A DNA stretch of 64,000 nt from PALSA-612 sp963773055. Lineage in GTDB: Bacteria > Actinomycetota > Thermoleophilia > Gaiellales > Gaiellaceae. Below, one piece after another: positions 50,364 through 58,543 of this stretch; within the stretch, counting starts at the first letter, position 1, and each line of letters opens with the position of its first letter. The notes below the pieces were generated by a model. That model was not told the origin of the DNA. It searched no databases and saw only the letters and a list, made by a program, of their open reading frames with translations. A program made the position numbers and the translations under genes. The stretch is from the NCBI GenBank assembly GCA_963773055.1, contig CAVYZL010000006.1:1612001-1676000 (forward strand). Direction: 5' to 3'.

Positions 50364-51029
50364 TCAGGTCAGAACCGCGCGGGACTGCTGGTGCTGGACG
50401 ATCTTCCGCTTCACGCGCTGGAGGGCGTTGTCGATCGTCTTCGTGTCGCAGCCGAGCTCCTCGGCCATCTCGTCGTACGAGTTGCCCTCGAGGTAGAGCC
50501 TGAGCGCGTCCGCCTCGAGGTTCGAGAGCCCGCTGCCGAGGCAGAAGACGAGGCTCTGCAGCTCCTCGGTCGAGATCACCTGGACGGACGGCTCGTCGAC
50601 GTGAGACCCGGGGAGGGCGTCGCCGAGCGTGCAATCCGAGTCGGGCTCCTGCCCAGCCGGCGTGTGGCTGAACGACACGTAGCTGTTCAGCGCCTGGTGC
50701 TTGTAGCGCGTCGCCGTTTTGATGGCGGTGATGATCTGGCGCGTCACGCAAAGCTCGGCAAAGCTGCGGAACGAGGTCTCCTTGTCGGGGCGGAAGTCCC
50801 GAACCGCCTTCCAGAGGCCGATCAGGCCCTCCTGGATCAGGTCTTCCGACTCGCCGCCCGCAAGGAAGTACGAGCTTGCCTTCATGCGGACGAATCCCGT
50901 GTAGCGACGGATGAGCTGCTCCCGGGCGCCTTCGTCCCCGTTCCGGACGCGCATCACGAGCTGGAGATCCTCGAGCTCGCGCTTCGCTTTCTGCGCCGTG
51001 CGAACCGCGGGTTGCATCCGGGCTGCCAT
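50364..51029 (-). CDS. sigH: RNA polymerase sigma factor, SigH (Spo0H) type
   Basis: A 221-aa sigma-70 family protein. Region 2 is YTGFVRMKASSYFLAGG, EDLIQEGLIGLWKAVRDF and SFRSFAELCVTRQIITAIK, close to Bacillus SigH. Region 4 has LSNLEADALRLYLEGNSYDEMAEELGC as the HTH. This type appears as a housekeeping-like alternative sigma factor in Thermoleophilia. GGGGGAG lies 5 bases before the ATG. A promoter with a leader of about 70 nt lies upstream. Confidence 0.93.
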   Translation of the reverse strand: MAARMQPAVRTAQKAKRELEDLQLVMRVRNGDEGAREQLIRRYTGFVRMKASSYFLAGGESEDLIQEGLIGLWKAVRDFRPDKETSFRSFAELCVTRQIITAIKTATRYKHQALNSYVSFSHTPAGQEPDSDCTLGDALPGSHVDEPSVQVISTEELQSLVFCLGSGLSNLEADALRLYLEGNSYDEMAEELGCDTKTIDNALQRVKRKIVQHQQSRAVLT

Positions 51030-51106
51030 GCGCTCTCCCCCTGTCGCCGGGCTGCTCCTCCGCGTTTCGGCCTGCCGCGGAAGTCTCACCCTCAAGTTGA
51101 GGCGCA

Positions 51107-51135
51107 AAGATAGCAGGGTCCGCCCTGCGTTACAA
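51107..51135 (-). promoter_or_regulatory. Promoter of sigH
   Basis: Minus strand TTGTAA, 17-bp spacer, TATCTT. The start point would be about 70 nt upstream of the sigH ATG, leaving a leader with a ribosome-binding site. Confidence 0.65.
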
Positions 51136-51140
51136 GGGTC

Positions 51141-51156
51141 CTTGCAAAAATGCAAG
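51141..51156. promoter_or_regulatory. Inverted repeat CTTGCA-AAAA-TGCAAG
   Basis: Six-bp inverted repeat with a 4-nt loop. It lies between the end of the NYN gene and the -35 box of sigH. It could be an operator for sigH or part of a weak terminator. Confidence 0.4.
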
Positions 51157-51159
51157 AAG

Positions 51160-51594
51160 CTAGTCTTCGTTGCGCCGCAGACGCTCGAGCGCAGCTCTCG
51201 TCTCGTCGTCGATACGCTCCTCGACGCGTGACGAGCTCCGTTCCTCGTGGCGCGCCGGCTCGATGTCCGAAAGGAACCCGGCCGAGGTGCGCTTGCGCAC
51301 CTCGTGGCCCGACGTGCCGCGAAGCACGGCGTCGGACGAAACGAGGAAGACGATCTCCTTGGCGCGGTGCTCGGCGGCGAGCCGCTCGAGCAGCGCGTCC
51401 GCGTGGGGGGCGAAGCGGACTGACAGCGCTCCGATCTCGCGCTCTTCTCCGCCACCGTCGAAGACGGCTATCCCGCGCGCGCCCTTTATCGCCACAAAGC
51501 TCGCGAGCAGGTCGACGAGCTCGTCCCGGCCCGCGAACGTGCCCGCGTGGAGCAGGTTGTAGCCGTCGAACAGATAGAGCGTCGGATCAGGCAA
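51160..51594 (-). CDS. NYN-domain RNase (YacP-like)
   Basis: A 144-aa protein with the NYN/PIN-like acidic residues: LFDGYNLLHAG at the N-terminus, VFDGGGEE in the middle and FLVSSDAVLRGTSG near the third acidic position. It resembles YacP/Rae1, a ribosome-associated mRNA endonuclease in Bacillus. It follows cysS and rlmB, the same order (cysS-mrnC-rlmB-yacP) as in Firmicutes. The TTG start overlaps the rlmB end. Confidence 0.85.
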   Translation of the reverse strand: MPDPTLYLFDGYNLLHAGTFAGRDELVDLLASFVAIKGARGIAVFDGGGEEREIGALSVRFAPHADALLERLAAEHRAKEIVFLVSSDAVLRGTSGHEVRKRTSAGFLSDIEPARHEERSSSRVEERIDDETRAALERLRRNED

Positions 51595-52294
51595 CGGCCG
51601 ACCTCTGCCTGACCGCCTCGAACAGCGCGAGAGCAGCGGCGACGCTGACGTTGAGCGAGTCGACGAGCCCGGCCAGCGGGATCCCGATCTCCGCGTCGCA
51701 CGCGCGGCGAACGAGCGGCCTTATCCCCTTCCCCTCGGCCCCGAGCACGAGCGCGACGCCGCCGGTCAGGTCGGCATCCCAGAGCGTGGTCTTCGCCTCC
51801 GACGCGACGCCGTAGACCCAGAGCTGCGGGCCCTTCACGTCGTTCAGATAGCGCGCGAGATTCGTGACGACCGCCACCGGCAGGTGCTCGACCGCGCCGG
51901 CGGAGGTTCGGCAGACGACCGGGGTCACGCCTGCGGCTCGATGAGCCGGGAGCACAACGCCGGTCGCGCCGGCGCCCTCCACGCTGCGGCAGACGGCGCC
52001 GAGATTGTGCGGGTCGGTGACGCCGTCGAGGCAGACGAGCAGTGGATTCGGCCGCGACGCGAGCTCGTAGGCATCCGCGTAGCGGTACGGCTCGCAGACG
52101 GCGACGACGCCCTGGTGATCGGCCGTGCCCGCACGCTCGCTCAGCGCGCGCTCGGGCTCGACGCGGACGCGCTCTTCGGCGAGCCACGGCTCCGCTGCGA
52201 GCGCGCGCTCGCTCGCGTACAGCTCGAGCACGGCCCGCGGGCCGCGAACCGCCTCGCGCACGGCACGACGGCCGTAGACGAGGTCGGGCGTCAT
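51587..52294 (-). CDS. rlmB: 23S rRNA 2'-O-methyltransferase RlmB (TrmH/SpoU family)
   Basis: A 235-aa SpoU-family enzyme. It has an N-terminal substrate-binding part (YGRRAVREAV). The knotted domain has DGVTDPHNLGAVCRSVEGAG, VLGAEGKGIRPLV and IPLAGLVDSLNVSVAAALALFE. It methylates a ribose in the peptidyl-transferase region of 23S rRNA. The ATG overlaps the cysS stop (ATGA). Confidence 0.93.
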   Translation of the reverse strand: MTPDLVYGRRAVREAVRGPRAVLELYASERALAAEPWLAEERVRVEPERALSERAGTADHQGVVAVCEPYRYADAYELASRPNPLLVCLDGVTDPHNLGAVCRSVEGAGATGVVLPAHRAAGVTPVVCRTSAGAVEHLPVAVVTNLARYLNDVKGPQLWVYGVASEAKTTLWDADLTGGVALVLGAEGKGIRPLVRRACDAEIGIPLAGLVDSLNVSVAAALALFEAVRQRSAVA

Positions 52295-53559
52295 CGAGGG
52301 ACGAGCTGGAAGTCGGCGTCGGAGTCCCTGACCTCCCAGCCGAGCGCGGCGATCTCGTCCCGCAGCCGGTCCGATTCGGCGAAGTCCTTGCGCGCGCGTG
52401 CCCGCTCGCGCTCCTCGGCGAGCTCGACGACGTCTGCGGGCGCCTCGACCACGTCCGCGAGCGACGCGAGCCCGAAGACGTCGAGAGCGCGGCTCAGGAG
52501 CTCGTGGTCACGCCAGCCATGGAGAACGGCCAGCGCATCCGGCGTGTTGAAGTCGTCGTCCAGGCACGCCGCAAACTGGCGCCATGCACCGTCGTGCTCA
52601 GGCGACGAGGGGCCGCGGAAGACGTTGCGGAACGCCTCCGCCTGGGCGGCCGCCTGCTCGAGCACGCCGTCCGTGAGGTCGATCGGCTTTCGCCAGTGGC
52701 CGGTCAGGAAGTAGACGAGCAGCGTCTCGCTCCCCCACTCGTCGATTGCGTTCCTCAACGAGACGACGTTTCCGAGCGACTTCGACATCTTCTCGCCGAC
52801 GAACTCGAGCATCCCGTTGTGCATCCAGATCTGTGCGAAGTCGTGGCCAAGCGTGCGCGACTGCGCGATCTCGTTCTCGTGATGAGGAAAGACGAGATCG
52901 AGCCCTCCGCCGTGGATCTCGAACGCCGGCCCGAGGTGCTGCTCGGCCATCACCGAGCATTCGATGTGCCAGCCGGGGCGCCCGGGTCCCCATGGAGACG
53001 GCCACGACGTGTCCTCGCCTTCTTTTGTCGCCTTCCACAGGGCAAAATCACGCGGATTCTCCTTGCGCGGGTTCGTCTCCTCCTCCGCCATCTCGCCCGG
53101 GCGCTGACGCGAAAGCTGCCCGTACTCCGGATAGCGCGCGACGCGGAAGTAGACGTCTCCGTCGACCGCGTAGGCGGCGTCGCAGCCAACGAGCTCCTCG
53201 ATCGCCGAGACGATGGCCGGGACGGACTCGGTCGCGCGCGGCTCGACGTCCGGCCGCCCGAGCCCGAGATCGCCCGTGTCCTCGAGGTACCAGTGGGTCG
53301 CATTGCTCGCCAGCTCGGCGCTCCGCCCGGGGGCCGCGTCATAGATCTTGTCGTTGATGTCCGTGATGTTCTCGACGAGCCTGACGTCGTACCCGGAGAG
53401 CTCCAGCCAGCGTCGAAGCCACATCGAGATCACGAACGGCCGCGCGTTGCCGACGTGGATGCGCTGGTAGACGGTCGGCCCGCAGAAGTACATGCGAATC
53501 GGCCCCGGCGCAGTGGGTAGCTCAACCTTCGTGCGCGTGAGCGTGTCGTAGAGCCTCAT
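52291..53559 (-). CDS. cysS: Cysteinyl-tRNA synthetase
   Basis: A class I synthetase of 422 aa. The HIGH-type motif is HVGNARPF, preceded by the zinc cysteine in FCGPTVYQRI. WHIECSVMAEQHLG and GGGLDLVFPHHENEIAQS carry the other zinc ligands. The KMSKS loop is KMSKSLGNVVSL. It is about 40 residues shorter than the common 460. TACGCT lies 9 nt before the ATG. Confidence 0.96.
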   Translation of the reverse strand: MRLYDTLTRTKVELPTAPGPIRMYFCGPTVYQRIHVGNARPFVISMWLRRWLELSGYDVRLVENITDINDKIYDAAPGRSAELASNATHWYLEDTGDLGLGRPDVEPRATESVPAIVSAIEELVGCDAAYAVDGDVYFRVARYPEYGQLSRQRPGEMAEEETNPRKENPRDFALWKATKEGEDTSWPSPWGPGRPGWHIECSVMAEQHLGPAFEIHGGGLDLVFPHHENEIAQSRTLGHDFAQIWMHNGMLEFVGEKMSKSLGNVVSLRNAIDEWGSETLLVYFLTGHWRKPIDLTDGVLEQAAAQAEAFRNVFRGPSSPEHDGAWRQFAACLDDDFNTPDALAVLHGWRDHELLSRALDVFGLASLADVVEAPADVVELAEERERARARKDFAESDRLRDEIAALGWEVRDSDADFQLVPR

Positions 53560-53591
53560 CGCGCTTCAAGCGTATCCCGGTGCCGGCTGGT

Positions 53592-54581
53592 CTAGACGCT
53601 CGCGAGGGCGGCGTCGACCCTTCGCAGCCGCTCCTCACGTGGGAGCGCGTGGATCACTGCCCAGAGTTCGGGACCCCGCTCGCCTCCTGTCAGCGCTAGC
53701 CGGAGAACTTTGAGGTCGCCGCCGGCAGCCTTCAGCTCGCGGACGGCCGTGCGCGGATCGGCGTCCACGAGCTCCTTGAAGCGCTCGAGCGTGGGGCGGG
53801 CCTCCTCCGAGAGGGTGACGGCCTCGGGCTCGAGGATCTGAGTCGCGAACTCCCTCGCCTCGACGAGGTCGCGTGCCCCGCGGAGCGCGGGCGCGAGCGC
53901 GACGTCAACGCCGACGCGATCAGCGAGCTCCTCATCCGACATGGCAGCGATCGCCTCGACGGCAAGCCGGTGGATCCGTGCCGGGTCGAGATGGACGTCG
54001 TGGCGTGGAAGGTCAAGCTCGTCGAGGTACGCGCGCACCGCCTCTGCCGGGATCCCCGCGTCGCGAAGATCGGCGATCGAGGACAAAGTGTCCCGCTTGG
54101 AGAGCTTGCGGCCATCCGGTCCGAGCACGAGCCCGTGGTGCACGTACTCGGGTGGCGTCGCTCCGAGCGCCTCCGTCAGCCGGCGGTGGAGGTCCTCGTT
54201 CGGCCGATGGTCGGAGCCGCGGATCACGTGCGTGATCTCGAACTCGATGTCGTCGACGACCGACGCGAGGTGATATGTCGCTGTGCCGTCGGGACGAAGG
54301 AGCGTGATCTTCCCGAAGCGCTCCACGCCGAGCCGCTCGACGGCTGCACGGTAGGCGTCCTGGCGCTTGCTCTGATGCACCGGGCCCTCATCCCAGGCGA
54401 TCCCGAGCCAGGCCAGGTCGCGCTCGATCTCCTGCTCCCCATCCGGGACGTTCCGGGTCGCGTCGGTGTCGTCGATGCGAAGCAGGAACCAGTCGCCAAA
54501 CGCCCTGTTCGCGACGGCCGTCAGCGCGTTTCCCACGTGGAGCGACCCGGTCGGGCTGGGAGCGAACCGGACGCGCTTCAT
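53592..54581 (-). CDS. gltX: Compact glutamyl-tRNA synthetase
   Basis: A class I synthetase for Glu (329 aa). The HIGH motif is APSPTGSLHVGNALTA, the RIDDTD block and a KLSKR loop (GRKLSKRDTLSS) are intact. The catalytic core continues with YHLASVVDDIEFEITHVIRGSDH. Compared with the usual 460-490 residues it lacks a segment between the first Rossmann half and TATYHLAS, and it has a short C-terminal helical domain. It is longer than glutamyl-Q-tRNA(Asp) synthetases and keeps a helical anticodon-binding part. It could be a streamlined GluRS. Confidence 0.85.
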   Translation of the reverse strand: MKRVRFAPSPTGSLHVGNALTAVANRAFGDWFLLRIDDTDATRNVPDGEQEIERDLAWLGIAWDEGPVHQSKRQDAYRAAVERLGVERFGKITLLRPDGTATYHLASVVDDIEFEITHVIRGSDHRPNEDLHRRLTEALGATPPEYVHHGLVLGPDGRKLSKRDTLSSIADLRDAGIPAEAVRAYLDELDLPRHDVHLDPARIHRLAVEAIAAMSDEELADRVGVDVALAPALRGARDLVEAREFATQILEPEAVTLSEEARPTLERFKELVDADPRTAVRELKAAGGDLKVLRLALTGGERGPELWAVIHALPREERLRRVDAALASV

Positions 54582-54592
54582 GGCGCCAGTAT

Positions 54593-55375
54593 CTACGCGG
54601 GCAGCAGGCCCTCGCGCGCGAGTGCCGCGAGCCCGTGCTCACGCAGCTCGGCGGCGACGCGCTCGACCTCGGCGCCCTGGGGCGAATAGCCCGTGACGAC
54701 GAGCCACGTCACGCGCTCGCCGACGTCGTCGACGAGCACGCTCGCGTCCTCGAGGTGGCTCGTGCCGATCCCGGCTGCGGTCTGGAGCAGCACCCGGCGC
54801 GCTTCCTCGACGGACCGCATGATCCCGATCGGCAGCCGCACCGAAATTCGCCGCCGCCGGTCCTCGAGCGAACGGTTGACGACGGTCGACGTCACCATCT
54901 GCGAGTTGGGGACGAACGCCGTTCTCCCCTCGTCCGTGCGCACGACCGTGTTCAGCAGCGTGATCTCGTCGACGAGCCCCGTCACGTCTCCGACGCTGAT
55001 CCGGTCACCCAGCCGAACCGGTTGGGAGATGCTGAGCAGGATCCCCGCGCCGATGTTCCCGAGCGGGATGCTGAACGCGACGCCGATGAACAGCGCGACA
55101 ACCGCACCCGAAGCGAGCAACGTGCGGGCGAGCTGCTCGGTCGACGGGAAGATCTCGAGCACGCTCCAGACGACGACCACGAACACGAACGCGAGCACGA
55201 CCCGCCGCAACACGACGAGCCGCGTCCGGAGGCGCGCGATCGAGTCCGGCGTGCGGCGGGCCGAGGCCCGTTCGACATACCGATTGATCGCGTGCGTGAG
55301 CACGACGCGCAGGATCAGGAGGATCGCCAGCCCCGCGACGGCCGTGACCGTGGCTTTCCAAGCCTGTTCCGACAC
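54593..55375 (-). CDS. MscS-family mechanosensitive ion channel
   Basis: A 260-aa protein with an N-terminal membrane helix, a second one (VVLAFVFVVVVWSVLEIF) and the pore helix region LASGAVVALFIGVAFSIPLGNIGAGILL. The MscS beta domain follows: QPVRLGDRISVGDVTGLVDEITLLNTVVRT and FVPNSQMVTSTVVNRS. It releases solutes on osmotic downshock. The GTG lies 2 bases after the zwf stop. Confidence 0.9.
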   Translation of the reverse strand: MSEQAWKATVTAVAGLAILLILRVVLTHAINRYVERASARRTPDSIARLRTRLVVLRRVVLAFVFVVVVWSVLEIFPSTEQLARTLLASGAVVALFIGVAFSIPLGNIGAGILLSISQPVRLGDRISVGDVTGLVDEITLLNTVVRTDEGRTAFVPNSQMVTSTVVNRSLEDRRRRISVRLPIGIMRSVEEARRVLLQTAAGIGTSHLEDASVLVDDVGERVTWLVVTGYSPQGAEVERVAAELREHGLAALAREGLLPA

Positions 55376-55377
55376 GG

Positions 55378-56823
55378 CTAGCGGCGGACGTCCGGCTCGG
55401 GCAGATGCCACGTCCGCGGTGCGATCAGCTCGGTCGCGCTCTCCGGCCCCCACGAGCCGGTCGCGTAGGGCTCGAGCTTCGGCGGATCGTCGAGCAGCGG
55501 CGTCGCCACCTCCCAGAGACGCTCGATCCCGTCGCCGCGGGTGAACAGCGTCTGGTCGCCGAGCATCGCGTCGTGCACGAGGCGTTCGTAGCCCTCGAGC
55601 TCGCTACGAGCGAACGCGCTGTCGTAGTCGAAGGTCATCGCCACCTCCCGGAGGTTCACGTCTGGCCCGGGCTCCTTCGCAAGGAAGAACGCGGAGATCG
55701 AGCCCGGATCCTTGAAGTCGATCACGAGCTCGTTCGGGCGCGAGTCGCCGGGAGACTCGCCTACGAGGTTGAACATCCGGAGCGGCGGCTCGTGGAAGGC
55801 GAGCGTGATCGCCTGGCAGCTCTGCGCGAGCGACTTCCCCGTCCGCAGGAAGAACGGCACGCCGGCCCAGCGCCAGTTGTCGATCTCGACCTCGAGCGCG
55901 ACGAACGTCTCCGTCTTCGACTTCGGGTCGACGCCGTCCTCCGAGCGGTAGCCGTCGTACTGACCGCGCACGACCTGGTTGGGATCGAGCGGTTTCATCG
56001 AGTCGAAGACCTTCGCCGTCTCGTCGCGCACCGCCTTCTGCGTCAGCGACGTCGGCGGCTCCATCGCGATGAAGCCGAGCACCTGGAACAGGTGGGTGAC
56101 GATCATGTCGCGGAAGGCCCCCGTCGGCTCGTAGAAGCCCGCCCGGCCGGCGACCGTCAAGGTCTCCGGCACGTCGATCTGCACGTGATCGACATGGTCG
56201 CGGTTCCAGATCGGCTCGAAGAGGCCGTTCGCGAAGCGGAGCGCGAGGATGTTCTCGACCGACTCCTTGCCGAGGAAGTGGTCGATCCGGAAGACGTCCT
56301 GCTCGGGGAACACGGCATGCACGGCAGCGTTGAGCGCCTCGGCCGACGCCAGGTCGGTGCCGAACGGCTTCTCGACGATCACCCGCGCGCGCTCGTCGAG
56401 CTTCGAGTCGCCGAGCATCTTGACGACGCCGGGGAACGCCGCGGGCGGGATCGCCAGGTGGTAGAGCCGGCGTGGGCCTCCGATCTCCTGCTCGGCCTCG
56501 TCGACCGCGGCGACGAGCGCGTCCGGGTCGCCGACGTCGGCCGGAGCGAACGAGAGGTTGCCGACGAAGGCATCCCAGTCCGGCCCCTCCGGCTTGCGCA
56601 TGCCGCGTTCCTCGACCGCGTCGTGCGCCCGCTGCCGGAAGTCTTCGTCCGAGAGCGCGCTACCGGGACGTGCGACGCCGATCACGCGATAGTGCTCCGG
56701 CATCAGTCCCGCGCAATGAAGGTTGAAGAGCCCCGGCAGCAGCTTGCGCCGCGCCAGGTCTCCGGTCGAACCGAAGAGGACGATCACGTGATCGTCGGGC
56801 CGGCGACGGGCGTCGTGCGTCAT
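55378..56823 (-). CDS. zwf: Glucose-6-phosphate 1-dehydrogenase
   Basis: First enzyme of the oxidative pentose-phosphate pathway (481 aa). The NADP loop is VLFGSTGDLARRKLLPGLFNL. The active-site signature is RIDHFLGKESVENILALRF, and EKPFGTDLASA is typical. The ATG overlaps the rpe stop (ATGA), linking NADPH production with the pentose-phosphate epimerase. Confidence 0.95.
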   Translation of the reverse strand: MTHDARRRPDDHVIVLFGSTGDLARRKLLPGLFNLHCAGLMPEHYRVIGVARPGSALSDEDFRQRAHDAVEERGMRKPEGPDWDAFVGNLSFAPADVGDPDALVAAVDEAEQEIGGPRRLYHLAIPPAAFPGVVKMLGDSKLDERARVIVEKPFGTDLASAEALNAAVHAVFPEQDVFRIDHFLGKESVENILALRFANGLFEPIWNRDHVDHVQIDVPETLTVAGRAGFYEPTGAFRDMIVTHLFQVLGFIAMEPPTSLTQKAVRDETAKVFDSMKPLDPNQVVRGQYDGYRSEDGVDPKSKTETFVALEVEIDNWRWAGVPFFLRTGKSLAQSCQAITLAFHEPPLRMFNLVGESPGDSRPNELVIDFKDPGSISAFFLAKEPGPDVNLREVAMTFDYDSAFARSELEGYERLVHDAMLGDQTLFTRGDGIERLWEVATPLLDDPPKLEPYATGSWGPESATELIAPRTWHLPEPDVRR

Positions 56824-57518
56824 GCCATCACCTCCTGAACGGTCTCCTCGAGGCCGCGATAGGCAGCGCCCGGATCGTCGTGCCAGAAGACTGCGCTTCC
56901 CGCCACGAGCAGGTCGGCGCCCGCTTCGGCGACAGACGCTGCGTTGTCTCGCGAGATGCCGCCGTCGACCTGGACGAGCGTCGCGTCCGGCACGAGCGAG
57001 CGAAGCTCTCTGATCCGGCCGAGCGCCTCCGGCATGAACGCCTGTCCCGAGAGCCCCGGGTGGATGCTCATGCAGAGCGCCACGTCTGCGGCAGCCTCCT
57101 CGGCAGCGGCTGCCGCCCGCTGGACATCCGTCTCGGGATTGAAGGCGACGCCGACCGCGAGCCCGAGCGACCGCGCGCGTGCGGCCACCTCCGCAGCGTC
57201 GTCGACCACCTCGGCGTGGAACGTGACGCTGTCGCCACCGGCCTCCTTGATCCGCTCGAACTGCGCCTCCGGGTCGGAGACCATCAGGTGGCAGTCGAGC
57301 ACGCCGCCGGCCGCGTGTACGCGTTTCGAGATCGAGCGAAGGACGACTGGCCCGATCGTGATCTCGGAGACGAAGTGACCGTCCCCGACGTCGAAGTGGA
57401 AGATGCGCGCGCCGGCGGCGAGCAGCCCGTCGAGCTGGTCGCCAAGCTGCGAGAAGTCGGCGGCATAGATCGACGGCTCCACCCGTCGCGTCCCCCCAAT
57501 CCACTCCCGCCAGCCCAC
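56820..57518 (-). CDS. rpe: Ribulose-phosphate 3-epimerase
   Basis: A TIM-barrel epimerase (232 aa from the GTG at 57518). Motifs are PSIYAADFSQLGDQL, FHFDVGDGHFVSEITIGP, DCHLMVSDPE, MSIHPGLSGQAF and VQVDGGISRDNAASVAEAGADLLVAGSAVF. The upstream GTG is preferred because TACTGT ends 6 nt before it; a second GTG at 57482 follows a G-rich stretch and also fits the family start. It is divergent from rpiA. Confidence 0.93.
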   Translation of the reverse strand: MGWREWIGGTRRVEPSIYAADFSQLGDQLDGLLAAGARIFHFDVGDGHFVSEITIGPVVLRSISKRVHAAGGVLDCHLMVSDPEAQFERIKEAGGDSVTFHAEVVDDAAEVAARARSLGLAVGVAFNPETDVQRAAAAAEEAAADVALCMSIHPGLSGQAFMPEALGRIRELRSLVPDATLVQVDGGISRDNAASVAEAGADLLVAGSAVFWHDDPGAAYRGLEETVQEVMA

Positions 57519-57523
57519 CGGCT

Positions 57524-57530
57524 TACAGTA
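57524..57530. promoter_or_regulatory. Overlapping divergent -10 boxes (rpe and rpiA)
   Basis: TACAGTA holds TACAGT on the plus strand (57524-57529), 6 nt before the rpiA GTG, and TACTGT on the minus strand (57530-57525), 6 nt before the rpe GTG. The whole gap between the two starts is only 17 bp. Confidence 0.65.
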
Positions 57531-57535
57531 TCCCC

Positions 57536-58174
57536 GTGGGGATCGACGACGAAAAGCGGCTCGCAGCCGGAGCAGCCGCGGCGCTCGCAGAAAACGGGAT
57601 GGCGATCGGCCTCGGCACGGGGACGACCGTCGCGCACTTCCTCTCCGCACTGGCGGCGCGCGGGCTCGACGTCGTCTGCGTGGCGACCTCTCCGGGGACG
57701 GAGCAGGCGGCGCGGGAGCTCGGGCTGCGGCTTGATCCCTTCGACGAGCTCGACCGTCTCGATCTCGCCGTGGACGGCGCCGACCAGGTTGCGCCGGACG
57801 GATGGCTCGTCAAAGGCGGCGGCGGTGCGCAGACGCGCGAGAAGATCGTCGCCACGGCGGCGGAGCGCTTCGTCGTCATCGTCTCCTCCGACAAGCTCGT
57901 CGAGCGAATCGGGCCTCCGATTCCCGTAGAGCTGGCGCCGTTCGGCCTCGCGGCGACCATGCGGTTGATCGGCGCGGTCGAGCTGCGAGCAGCTCCGCGC
58001 ACGCCCGACGGCGGGATCCTTGCGGACCTCGTGGGGCCGGTCGGCGAGCTCGACCGGGCCGCAGAAGAGCTCGACGCCTTTGCGGGCGTCATCGGCCACG
58101 GGCTGTTTCCGCCGTCACTCGTCTCCGAGATCCTCGTCGGGACTGGGGACAGCGTCGAGCGCCGCGCGCCGTAG
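57536..58174 (+). CDS. rpiA: Ribose-5-phosphate isomerase A
   Basis: A 212-aa isomerase of the pentose-phosphate pathway. Motifs are IGLGTGTTVAHFLSAL (phosphate loop), DLAVDGADQVAPDGWLVKGGGGAQTREKI with the catalytic Asp/Glu/Lys region, and VSSDKLVERIG. The GTG start is leaderless by its -10 box. It is divergent from rpe, the next enzyme for the same substrate pool. Confidence 0.94.
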   Translation: MGIDDEKRLAAGAAAALAENGMAIGLGTGTTVAHFLSALAARGLDVVCVATSPGTEQAARELGLRLDPFDELDRLDLAVDGADQVAPDGWLVKGGGGAQTREKIVATAAERFVVIVSSDKLVERIGPPIPVELAPFGLAATMRLIGAVELRAAPRTPDGGILADLVGPVGELDRAAEELDAFAGVIGHGLFPPSLVSEILVGTGDSVERRAP

Positions 58175-58177
58175 GAT
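58172..58177 (+). promoter_or_regulatory. -10 box (TAGGAT) overlapping the rpiA stop
   Basis: TAGGAT contains the rpiA stop codon TAG and lies 6 nt before the ATG at 58184. Confidence 0.45.
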
Positions 58178-58183
58178 CCTCCG

Positions 58184-58543
58184 ATGCTGAGACGGGTCCT
58201 CTACTCGTGGATCGTCAACGTCGCTGCCATCTGGATCGCGTCGCTCTTCATCGACGGCGTCGACTACTCCGACGACTTCTGGATCCTGATCGTTGCCGGG
58301 CTCGTCTTCAGCCTCGTCAACCTGCTCGTAAAGCCGGTCGTGAAGCTGCTCGCCCTGCCGGTCGTGATCCTCACCCTCGGGATCGCACTGTTCTTCGTCA
58401 ACCTGCTGATGCTCTACATCACATCGTGGATCGTGCCGGGCTTCGAGCTCCAGTCGTTCATGGCCGCGATCTGGGCGACGCTCGCGGTCACGATCGTCAA
58501 CTGGTCGCTGCACGCCGTCTTTGGGCTCGGTGGCAAGCGCTGA
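58184..58543 (+). CDS. Phage holin family 4 / YvlD-like membrane protein
   Basis: A 119-aa protein with four hydrophobic segments. The family core is VFSLVNLLVKPVVKLLALPVVILTLG followed by FFVNLLMLYITSWIVPGF. Despite the name, chromosomal members are not phage lysis proteins; their role is unclear. Its end overlaps the next gene by 23 bases. Confidence 0.85.
   Translation: MLRRVLYSWIVNVAAIWIASLFIDGVDYSDDFWILIVAGLVFSLVNLLVKPVVKLLALPVVILTLGIALFFVNLLMLYITSWIVPGFELQSFMAAIWATLAVTIVNWSLHAVFGLGGKR

Noticed and set aside
57482..57518. GTG at 57482 as the start of rpe
   Set aside because: It fits the family start, but the GTG at 57518 lies exactly 6 nt after a -10 box, like many genes in this window, so the longer form is preferred. 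The choice is not certain.
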